Of a stretch of 64,000 nt of DNA, positions 16,096 through 22,958 are shown piece by piece. The DNA lies in NCBI RefSeq assembly GCF_027484705.1, contig NZ_JAIXSL010000020.1, positions 82,172 to 146,171 on the forward strand, given 5' to 3'. A model generated the notes under the pieces. That model was not told where the DNA came from, made no database searches, and saw nothing but the letters and a program-made list of their open reading frames with translations. The position numbers were made by a program, and so were the translations under genes. The DNA is from Flavobacterium sp. (GTDB taxonomy: Bacteria; Bacteroidota; Bacteroidia; Flavobacteriales; Flavobacteriaceae). The number at the start of each line of letters is the position of its first letter. Positions within the stretch are counted from its first letter, which is position 1.

Positions 16096-17061
16096 ATGGA
16101 CTTGCTAAAGAAAATAAACTCAAAAGCCAAAACCGATCTCAATACTGGTTTCGGAACCAACGCCAACAGTTACGGCGGGCGTTTTATCAATAAAGACGGC
16201 ACAGCGAACATACAAAAACGCGGGATGACTTTTCTGGACCGCATCAGTTGGTACCATACGATGCTTGCCATGCCCCGATGGAAATTTCTGGGGATTTTAT
16301 TCGGTTTTTACGCCGCAGTTAATTTTATTTTCGCATGCATTTATTACGGAATAGGAATCCAGTATTTAGACGGCATTTCGACTACCGGTTCGGAATGGGT
16401 CAAATTTGGTAAAGCTTATTTTTTCAGCGCACAAACTTTTACGACCGTAGGATACGGACACATCAGCCCCAACGGATTTCTCACCAGCGCACTAGCAGCA
16501 GCGGAAGCCTTAATTGGCTTGTTGAGTTTTGCGATTGCGACAGGATTGTTCTTCGGACGGTTTAGTAAGCCTACGGCTTTTTTGAAATTCTCGCACCATG
16601 CGTTGATTTCTCCCTACAGAAATGGAGGCAAAGCGTTGATGTTGCGCATGACGCCATACAAAAATACCAACTTCACTGACGCTGAAGCCAAAATTACACT
16701 CGGAATGATCATTGAGGAAAATGGCAGTATGGTCAACAAATTCTATACGCTCGATCTTGAACTTTCTAAGGTCAATGCGTTGACTTTAAGCTGGACACTT
16801 GTGCATCCGATTACTGAGGAAAGCCCGTTATACGGTTTTACCGAGCAGGATTTCAAATCGATTGATGGCGAAATTCTGGTCTTTGTGAAAACCTTCGACG
16901 AGATGTTTAGCACTACCGTGGCTGCCAACACGTCGTATACTTTTGATGAATTTGTCTATGGCGCAAAGTTCGAAATGATGTATTCCGACAGCGAAGATGA
17001 CAGCCGGACCATCTTACATCTCGACAAACTCAATGCGTTTTATGCCGTAGATTTAAAATAA
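16096..17061 (+). CDS. Inward-rectifier (KirBac-type) potassium channel
   Basis: The 321-residue protein has helix M1 (WKFLGILFGFYAAVNFIFACIYYG), a pore helix and selectivity filter FTTVGYGHISP (TVGYG at about residues 117-121) and helix M2 (AAAEALIGLLSFAIATGLFFGRF). The C-terminal half is an immunoglobulin-like cytoplasmic domain starting FSHHALISPYRNGGKALMLRM. This is the KirBac layout, a tetrameric K+ channel gated by lipids or ligands. I start at ATG 16096 because the amphipathic slide region follows directly and a promoter element lies in the 24-codon upstream extension. It is divergent from the M64 gene group. Confidence 0.9.
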   Translation: MDLLKKINSKAKTDLNTGFGTNANSYGGRFINKDGTANIQKRGMTFLDRISWYHTMLAMPRWKFLGILFGFYAAVNFIFACIYYGIGIQYLDGISTTGSEWVKFGKAYFFSAQTFTTVGYGHISPNGFLTSALAAAEALIGLLSFAIATGLFFGRFSKPTAFLKFSHHALISPYRNGGKALMLRMTPYKNTNFTDAEAKITLGMIIEENGSMVNKFYTLDLELSKVNALTLSWTLVHPITEESPLYGFTEQDFKSIDGEILVFVKTFDEMFSTTVAANTSYTFDEFVYGAKFEMMYSDSEDDSRTILHLDKLNAFYAVDLK

Positions 17062-17096
17062 AAAAGCTCCCGTTTCTGGAAGCTTTTCTGTTTTTT
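17061..17096. terminator. Terminator between the K+ channel gene and the YceI gene
   Basis: AAAAGCTCCC and GGAAGCTTTT arms (one bulge) followed by T residues; convergent genes on both sides. Confidence 0.65.
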
Positions 17097-17634
17097 ATTT
17101 CAAAAGAAATTCAGTTTTGACACTGACTTTGTTCGAGACTTTGCTCTTGACTACCGAAGGAATCTGAATATCATAATCGCTCGCATTGACGTTGAAAGTA
17201 GAAATGATTTCAATACCGCTTTCGGTCTTTCTGATTTTAGCGGTTGTGGTCAAATCGTTCGTTTTGCCATGCAATTCAAGTTTTCCTTTAATGGTATATT
17301 CTTTAGCGGTTGCGGTCAAAGCGCTCGCATCGAAATTCAAAATTTTCCCTTTGAAGGTTGATTTTGGATAGGTGTCGCTATTGACGTAATTTTCATTGAA
17401 ATGCTCTTCCATTAAAGCGAGTTTGAACTTATATCCTTTCATCAAAGACAAACTGGCAATATCGCCTGTTTTGACATTGAGTACACAAGTGACGCCATCG
17501 TTTTTGGCTTTCACTTCTTCAAAAGCCGGAACCGAAGCCTCAAAAGTGATTTTTCCGGTTTTGGTGATCATTTTATCTTGCGCGAAAGAAGCTGAGGTCA
17601 TAAGCAATACGGCCAGTACTAATAGTTTATTCAT
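17095..17634 (-). CDS. YceI family periplasmic protein
   Basis: A 179-residue protein with signal peptide (MNKLLVLAVLLMTSASFAQ). The core has the lipocalin-like YceI pattern: GKITFEASVPAFEEVKAKN, SLMKGYKFKLALMEEHFNENYV, YPKSTFKGKI, KLELHGKTNDLT and the C-terminal SDYDIQIPSVVKSKV, as read in parts. YceI proteins bind isoprenoid or lipid-like ligands in the periplasm. It is 12 nt downstream of a heme lipoprotein gene, and both read away from an OB-fold/DUF5777 pair, a set that recurs in Bacteroidota. A role in redox or quinone handling is an inference from these neighbours. Confidence 0.88.
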   Translation of the reverse strand: MNKLLVLAVLLMTSASFAQDKMITKTGKITFEASVPAFEEVKAKNDGVTCVLNVKTGDIASLSLMKGYKFKLALMEEHFNENYVNSDTYPKSTFKGKILNFDASALTATAKEYTIKGKLELHGKTNDLTTTAKIRKTESGIEIISTFNVNASDYDIQIPSVVKSKVSNKVSVKTEFLLK

Positions 17635-17646
17635 AGCAGTTGTTTG

Positions 17647-18006
17647 TTAGTTTTGAAAATTCTGGGCTTGCCATTTGGCAATGATGTCGATTTTAGTTTG
17701 CGGCAATCTTGTTCCGCCATTCGGCATCATGCCTTCGGCGCCTTGCGCTCTGGAAATCCGGTCGAGCAATTTGCCATTGCTGACGTACTCTTTGACTTTG
17801 TCATAATCGGTTAGTGCCATCGGCGCACTATTTTGTTGAGGCTCTCCGTGGCAACTTAGGCAATTACTTTCAATAATAGGTCTTACATGTTCGGTGTAAG
17901 TGACGTTGGCCGGGATTTCCCCTTCAAGATCATCGGGGCTGTTGGAGCTGCAGCCTGCCATCAATAAGGCTGTCAATGCTAATGTTAGTGTTTGTTTGTT
18001 TGTCAT
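17647..18006 (-). CDS. Mono-heme cytochrome c-like lipoprotein
   Basis: A 119-residue protein. The N-terminus has a signal and lipobox (LLMAGCSSN), then one heme c motif CLSCH (about residue 49) and a distal MMPNGG (about residue 93) whose Met is a likely sixth ligand. The size fits a single cytochrome c domain tethered to the outer or inner membrane. It is likely the first gene of a transcript with YceI (12 nt gap) and is divergent from the OB-fold gene. Confidence 0.85.
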   Translation of the reverse strand: MTNKQTLTLALTALLMAGCSSNSPDDLEGEIPANVTYTEHVRPIIESNCLSCHGEPQQNSAPMALTDYDKVKEYVSNGKLLDRISRAQGAEGMMPNGGTRLPQTKIDIIAKWQAQNFQN

Positions 18007-18052
18007 AGCTGTTTTTTTATTTCAAAAATATATAATTAAAACTATATATAAT

Positions 18053-18060
18053 TATGTTTG
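18053..18060 (+). promoter_or_regulatory. Probable -7 element for the OB-fold/DUF5777 pair
   Basis: TATGTTTG matches TAnnTTTG, 20 nt before ATG 18080, in the divergent promoter region. Confidence 0.5.
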
Positions 18061-18079
18061 TAATCTAAAAAAAATTGAA

Positions 18080-18469
18080 ATGAAAAAAATTGCATTAATC
18101 ACGATTGTCTTATTGTTGGCCCTCGGCTCGGGATTGTACTTCTATATGTACAAAGCCCATCGCGATATTGCCAGTGAAGACGCCAGTTTTACGCTTACCG
18201 TAAAAAGTCTGCAAGCTGAGTTTACCCAAAACGACAGCCTTGCCAACAAAAAATACTTGGACAAGACAATTGAAGTTTCCGGTAAAATTTCCAGTATTGA
18301 TCCTGCCACCAAAGCTATCGTACTCGATGAAAAACTCGAGGGAACTTTCCTGCCGCCTATGCCAGAAGGCTTTACAGTCGGGAAACAGGTAAAAATGAAA
18401 GGCCGCTTTATTGGTTATGATGACCTGTTGGAAGTGTTCAAAATGGATCAGGTCACCGTTACCGAATAA
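18080..18469 (+). CDS. OB-fold (tRNA_anti-like) membrane-anchored protein
   Basis: From ATG 18080 the protein has 129 residues: an N-terminal membrane anchor (MKKIALITIVLLLALGSGL) and a domain with SFTLTVKSLQAEFTQN, NKKYLDKTIEVSGKISSI, VGKQVKMKGRFIGYDDLLE. This is the tRNA_anti-like OB-fold seen in Bacteroidota, despite the name not linked to tRNA. It likely acts outside the cytoplasm. It lies between the divergent YceI/cytochrome genes and the DUF5777 gene, 88 nt before the latter. Confidence 0.75.
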   Translation: MKKIALITIVLLLALGSGLYFYMYKAHRDIASEDASFTLTVKSLQAEFTQNDSLANKKYLDKTIEVSGKISSIDPATKAIVLDEKLEGTFLPPMPEGFTVGKQVKMKGRFIGYDDLLEVFKMDQVTVTE

Positions 18470-18557
18470 AAGCTTTCAAATTATCCGGATTTCGATTTAT
18501 TTCGTATTTAAAGGCAGAAAACTGTCGACAACTCAAACAAACAAACTTTTTTACACT

Positions 18558-19397
18558 ATGAAAAAACTATTATCCTTAGCATTACTATTTCCGGCCATTT
18601 GCTTTGCACAAGACGATTTGCTCGCAGGAATGGACAGCGTTCCCAAAAATCAACCCGTAGAATCGGCTTTCAAAGCGCTTAAAATCGTCAACCTCGAATC
18701 GACAAAACTAGCTTCTAAAGGCGATTTTTATTTTGTGGTCGCGCACAGGTTTGGTTCTCTCAAAGACAGGTTTGAGGGCGCTTATGGATTAGACAATGCA
18801 GTTACCCAACTCAAATTTCTTTACGGTGTCACGGATTGGTTGACACTAAGTGCCGCTCGAAGCGAACAGGCTTATGATTTCTCGACAAAAATCCGTTTGC
18901 AGGAACAGCTGAACAATGGATTTCCGTTTGCGATTGCAGCCTTCGGAAGCATTGGTTTCAATAACCTTTTGAAAGAAAGCAATTATCCTAAAATGAAATT
19001 CAATGATCGGGCGATTTATGTTTCGCAACTGTTGATTTCAAGGAAATTCACCAAAAAACTGTCCTTAGAAGTTGCTCCTACTTTTTTTCATGAGAATTTT
19101 GTAGACAACGATCTTCAGGACAATTCGCAATACGCAGTAGGTCTGGGCGGGCGTTATAAACTGACCAACCGTTTGTCTTTAAATGTAGATTATGCAGCGC
19201 ATTTGAACAGAACAAGCAGCTCAATATATAAAGATCCGTTGTCAGTAGGTGTTGATTTAGAAACCGGCGGGCATGTTTTTCAGATGCATGTCAGCAGTTC
19301 ACAAGGCATTCATGAAGCAGGTTTCTTAGGACATACTACAGGCGATTGGGGTAAAGGAGATATTTTCTTCGGCTTCAATCTTTTGAGGGTGTTTTAG
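18558..19397 (+). CDS. DUF5777 family outer-membrane beta-barrel protein
   Basis: From ATG 18558 it has 279 residues with a signal peptide (MKKLLSLALLFPAICFAQ). It shows alternating beta-strands with aromatic ends (FYFVVAHRFG; WLTLSAARS; LEVAPTFFHENF; GGRYKLTNRLSLNVDYAAHL) and the ending KGDIFFGFNLLRVF typical of barrel C-termini. ESTKLASKGDFYF and ETGGHVFQMHVSSSQG fit DUF5777. It probably forms a barrel in the outer membrane; what it carries is unknown. Likely co-transcribed with the OB-fold gene. Confidence 0.8.
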   Translation: MKKLLSLALLFPAICFAQDDLLAGMDSVPKNQPVESAFKALKIVNLESTKLASKGDFYFVVAHRFGSLKDRFEGAYGLDNAVTQLKFLYGVTDWLTLSAARSEQAYDFSTKIRLQEQLNNGFPFAIAAFGSIGFNNLLKESNYPKMKFNDRAIYVSQLLISRKFTKKLSLEVAPTFFHENFVDNDLQDNSQYAVGLGGRYKLTNRLSLNVDYAAHLNRTSSSIYKDPLSVGVDLETGGHVFQMHVSSSQGIHEAGFLGHTTGDWGKGDIFFGFNLLRVF

Positions 19398-19421
19398 CGA
19401 AGATTGCAAGACTGTGAGATT

Positions 19422-19449
19422 GCTTCGCCAGTTCGCTGACGCTCGTGTG
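19422..19449 (+). repeat. 28-nt module, free copy after the DUF5777 gene
   Basis: Matches 52689-52716 at 26 of 28 positions (core TTCGCCAGTTCGCT). It lies between the DUF5777 stop and the terminator. Confidence 0.65.
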
Positions 19450-19463
19450 TAAGATTTTAAGAC

Positions 19464-19498
19464 AAAAAAAAACTCCAATTAATATTGGAGTTTTTTTA
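19464..19498. terminator. Bidirectional terminator after the DUF5777 gene
   Basis: AAAAAAACTCCAAT and ATTGGAGTTTTTTT form a strong stem with A and T runs for both convergent genes. Confidence 0.85.
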
Positions 19499-19533
19499 TT
19501 TAAATACTTCTAGAATTTTAAAATCCTGAAGGT

Positions 19534-21609
19534 TTATTTTTTGAGGATTTTTTGTGAGTATGTGTTTCCTTGTGCATCTTTCAAAATCAATAAGTATGAT
19601 CCTGTTGCCAATGATTTTACGTCAACGGTTTGGTTGGTAAAGTTTGGACTTAAAATCAATTTACCATTCAAATCATAAATATTCGCTTGAATGATGGCGC
19701 TTGCAGGATTGTTGAATTTGACATTGATGATGTCACTAGCAGGATTCGGATATACACTGAAAGCATTATTCTGAGTTTGGTTTACAGCCAATAAAGAAGA
19801 ACCTTCCACGACCAATAAATCCTGATCTACCGAAGGATTAAGTATGGTGTCAACAACTCCGGATGGCCATTTTATAATTATTTTTTCTATTGTTGGAGCA
19901 GCTGCAGTGCCTCTGTTTACAGTATCAGGACCTAATCCGAAATGCGCATTGATGGTGCTCATGTTCTGGAAGCCGGTTCCGCTTTGCACGTCTCTGATTT
20001 GTTTTCCGGCTGCGGTATACACTTCCACTCTGGAGCCGATACCGTTTCTGTTACTTTGAAGGCCTTGAAGGTTAAGCGTAATCCAATGGTTTGCATTTCC
20101 GTTGTTGAACAAAATGTTATTTCCGTTTTGAATGTCAAGGAAACCATCATCGTTCAAATCTCCTACAGGTCGGTCTACGGCTGATAACGGATAGGTGTTT
20201 GGATTTGGTGTGAAGTGAAAATTTCCGTCACCGAACATAATCTGATTTCCAGAACTCAATACATCCAGAAAACCGTCATTGTCGAAATCATGCGCTACAT
20301 ATTCTCTACCGGTAGCCGTTGTGGTATCAAAACCGGAACCTGCAGTAACGCTGGTAAATGTTCCGTCGCCATTATTTCTTTTTACGTTGGTGTTTCCGTT
20401 GGATAAGGAATTTACCCCAACAATCACATCCATCCATCCGTCGTTATTAAAATCGCCGATTGCTGAAGACCAGGTTTGTTCCGGATCCGCCATGTTAGCA
20501 TTTGCAGCAATGTTGGTGTAGGTTCCGTCACCATTGTTTTGGAACAATTGGTTGATGTTTCCACCTACGCCTGAACCACCCTGACCGCATTTCGATAAGT
20601 GCATGTCTATTTTTCCGTCGTTGTTGAAATCACTCCAAAGTGAAGCATAGTTTCCACCGCTGGCAAAATCACCGATACCGCCCTGAATGTGATTCAGGTT
20701 CGTGCCATCGTTCATATAGCGTCTGTTCGGTGCATTGTCATCGCACGCAAAACCATCCAATCTTCCGTCATTGTCAATATCCACAAAATTGGTACGCTGC
20801 ACCAAATAAGATTGTGCTTTTCGGTCTGTAGTGTACGCGGTTCCGTCTGCATTGGCTTTCAAAAAAGTAACGCCACTTCCTGAACCGAACACTAAATCGT
20901 TAAATCCGTTGTTGTCATAATCACCGGCTGCAATACTCCAAGAAGGAGAAACTACAGTGTTTGTTAAGCTGAAAGTTGTAGGGGTGAAGGTTCCGTCGGG
21001 TTGTTGGTATGCGATGACCATTTGGGTAGTACTTACCGCTGATACGATATCGTCTTTATAATCGCCATTCATATCTACGATACAATTGTTGTAAGTTCCT
21101 GCAATACCATTGACTGGCGTTGAAGTGAATGATAATCTGTCTTCCGCTGGAGGAGGTGCTACGATGAGGCTAAAATCAAAGCCTGCAGAGCTGTATCGGT
21201 TGTCAAAAGCAATGATATAAACAGTTCCGGTGGTCACTTGAAAGGTAAGTTGTGATGAGTTGGTACCGTTATAATCATCATTAGATCCCACACATGTTAA
21301 ATTTGCGCAACTTCCCGAATATACAATGACGCGAGTGTCTACATTTTGATTTTGTGGTAAAAGGGTTGTTATGGTAATCGTGTTGTTTTCTGTAGCGGTA
21401 AAAGTATACCATTTTCCTTTGGACGCAGGAATGTTGTTCATATTGTTCAATCCGCAAAGTAAAGTAGGAGCCTCGCCAGCTTCATTAGTAAAAGGCGGCG
21501 CTGTGGTAGTAGAACCTAGTGCTACCGCAACGGCAGTGTCGCAATGTTCTTGCGCCATGGTAAAGGTGAAGCTAAAAATGGCAATAAAAAGGGGTAATGT
21601 TTTTTTCAT
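19534..21609 (-). CDS. Secreted FG-GAP/ASPIC-UnbV protein with T9SS sorting domain (copy 1)
   Basis: A 691-residue protein. Order: signal peptide (to about residue 19, ending FTMAQ); one pre-peptidase-C-like beta-sandwich (CDTAVAVALG to FDFSLIV, about residues 23-150); a beta-propeller of FG-GAP/VCBS repeats with calcium loops such as DYDNNGFNDLVFG, DIDNDGRLDGFAC, DFNNDGWMDVIVG (about residues 165-500); an ASPIC/UnbV domain (NGIGSRVEVYTAAGKQIRDV to IIKWPSGVVDTI, about 520-610); and a T9SS tail (FSVYPNPASDIINVKF). The propeller and ASPIC region likely bind ligand or protein at the surface. It lies 40 nt after the diheme cytochrome gene, and the pair is repeated at 22959-26647. Confidence 0.87.
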   Translation of the reverse strand: MKKTLPLFIAIFSFTFTMAQEHCDTAVAVALGSTTTAPPFTNEAGEAPTLLCGLNNMNNIPASKGKWYTFTATENNTITITTLLPQNQNVDTRVIVYSGSCANLTCVGSNDDYNGTNSSQLTFQVTTGTVYIIAFDNRYSSAGFDFSLIVAPPPAEDRLSFTSTPVNGIAGTYNNCIVDMNGDYKDDIVSAVSTTQMVIAYQQPDGTFTPTTFSLTNTVVSPSWSIAAGDYDNNGFNDLVFGSGSGVTFLKANADGTAYTTDRKAQSYLVQRTNFVDIDNDGRLDGFACDDNAPNRRYMNDGTNLNHIQGGIGDFASGGNYASLWSDFNNDGKIDMHLSKCGQGGSGVGGNINQLFQNNGDGTYTNIAANANMADPEQTWSSAIGDFNNDGWMDVIVGVNSLSNGNTNVKRNNGDGTFTSVTAGSGFDTTTATGREYVAHDFDNDGFLDVLSSGNQIMFGDGNFHFTPNPNTYPLSAVDRPVGDLNDDGFLDIQNGNNILFNNGNANHWITLNLQGLQSNRNGIGSRVEVYTAAGKQIRDVQSGTGFQNMSTINAHFGLGPDTVNRGTAAAPTIEKIIIKWPSGVVDTILNPSVDQDLLVVEGSSLLAVNQTQNNAFSVYPNPASDIINVKFNNPASAIIQANIYDLNGKLILSPNFTNQTVDVKSLATGSYLLILKDAQGNTYSQKILKK

Positions 21610-21649
21610 TAGTTTCGGAGTTAAATTTTATTTTAAATTCGGTTTTATT

Positions 21650-22777
21650 TTAGTCGCAGTTTTGTGTTAGAGACGAAATCCATTGCTCGATAAGCGATAC
21701 ACCTTCATCGTGAACAATCGTTCTTCCCAGCAACGGCATACGTTCGCTTTCATCGGTAGAGTTTATTCGGAAGTGAACCACTGATTTGTCAAAATTTCCA
21801 GGATTAATGAGTTTTTGCAGGGTCGGGCTGATTTCTTCGGCAGCTGTTACACAAATACCGAGATTGGTTGGATTTGTAGTTTCACTAAAAGCAAACCGCA
21901 ATGCACGGTAATCGCAACGGGCATGGTCCTGATGGCAATGCGCACAATTGATGTCTAAATAAGATCGGGCTCTCAAGTCTAAGGATTTTGTAGTGTCGTG
22001 ATAATCAACTGTTGAAACTACTGAAGCAGGATAACTGTTGATATAGCGCTGCTGTAAAAGATACTGCAATTGGTTTTTGTTTCCGTTTGTATAGGCATAA
22101 TCGATATTCAGGTTTTGAGGTTTTAAACCAATGGGCGTAGCCTGTTCGTTCAATTTATGACAGGCGAAGCACTCAGCATCCGATGGAATTCGGTAATCAG
22201 TAGTGATGATTTCGTTGTTTGGTTTTTTAAAAGTGATGGTTTTGCTACTGCCATTAGTGAAATCCGGCCCAGATACCAAGTCTGCGTCAGTTTGTTCGTC
22301 ATTCCATAAATATTCATAGAATTTCCAACCATCTGACTTGCGAACCATAATTCGGGTTTCGATGATTTTAGTGGTATTGTTAGGCTGAATCGTATTGTAA
22401 TAAAAAGTTTTGATTAATACGGTTCCTACGGGGAAATCAAATATTTTGTTATCAGCCACATAGGTTGCTTTCACGCCTTCAGGCATCCAGATGAATCTTT
22501 TCTTTAAAGCATAATCCGTGAAAAGCGTACTTGCCGGAGTGTAAGGTATTACTTTGAAACCTGGAGTCTGATTTTTCATCGGGCCAATGAAAAAATGATA
22601 ATCAGACAGTTTCGCGAACGGGACTTGTGAAAAATCAAATTTAACAGGGCTATAGATAGGTTTGGTTGCCCGGTTGGATGTCGTGATATCGGTATATTCT
22701 TCTTCACTGTTAGAGCACGAATGAAAAATAAACGCCGCCGCTACTACACATAAAACAGAAAGTAAAAGTTTTTTCAT
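21650..22777 (-). CDS. SO2930-type diheme cytochrome c lipoprotein (copy 1)
   Basis: The 375-residue protein has a lipobox (FIFHSCSN, Cys21) and two heme c motifs, CFACH (residues 203-207) and CAHCH (278-282, in DINCAHCHQDHARCDY). The conserved segments KLSDYHFFIGP, PASTLFTDYALKKRFIWMP and RMPLLGRTIVHDEG fit the SO2930 diheme family. It is probably a periplasmic-side electron carrier tied to a membrane. In other bacteria, as I recall, the partner gene encodes a beta-helix protein; here the neighbour is an ASPIC T9SS protein. A TACTTTTG promoter element lies just upstream. Confidence 0.87.
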   Translation of the reverse strand: MKKLLLSVLCVVAAAFIFHSCSNSEEEYTDITTSNRATKPIYSPVKFDFSQVPFAKLSDYHFFIGPMKNQTPGFKVIPYTPASTLFTDYALKKRFIWMPEGVKATYVADNKIFDFPVGTVLIKTFYYNTIQPNNTTKIIETRIMVRKSDGWKFYEYLWNDEQTDADLVSGPDFTNGSSKTITFKKPNNEIITTDYRIPSDAECFACHKLNEQATPIGLKPQNLNIDYAYTNGNKNQLQYLLQQRYINSYPASVVSTVDYHDTTKSLDLRARSYLDINCAHCHQDHARCDYRALRFAFSETTNPTNLGICVTAAEEISPTLQKLINPGNFDKSVVHFRINSTDESERMPLLGRTIVHDEGVSLIEQWISSLTQNCD

Positions 22778-22800
22778 AAGAATCTAAAAAAAATGCAAAC

Positions 22801-22808
22801 CAAAAGTA
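22801..22808 (-). promoter_or_regulatory. Probable -7 element for diheme cytochrome copy 1
   Basis: Reverse strand TACTTTTG. The surrounding AACCAAAAGTAATAAAAAT is nearly identical to the sequence before copy 2, so both units appear to have inherited the same promoter. Confidence 0.5.
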
Positions 22809-22884
22809 ATAAAAATTATGAAACTGCTACGTTTATTACTAAACTATTGATTAACATTAACATTATTAAGAATCTATCAAAAGA

Positions 22885-22928
22885 AAGCATCGGTTCTGAC
22901 ATGAAAATCATTGCCAAAACCGATGCTT
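22885..22928 (-). terminator. Terminator-like hairpin between the two duplicated units
   Basis: AAGCATCGGTT and AACCGATGCTT form a perfect 11-bp stem with a 22-nt loop. On the minus strand it is followed by a T-rich but interrupted tract. Confidence 0.55.
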
Positions 22929-22958
22929 ATAAGTAAAGCGTATTGCGCTATTTCCGGG

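Noticed and set aside
22885..22928. Small RNA gene
   Set aside because: A simple perfect hairpin at the end of a gene; a terminator or decay barrier is the simpler reading.
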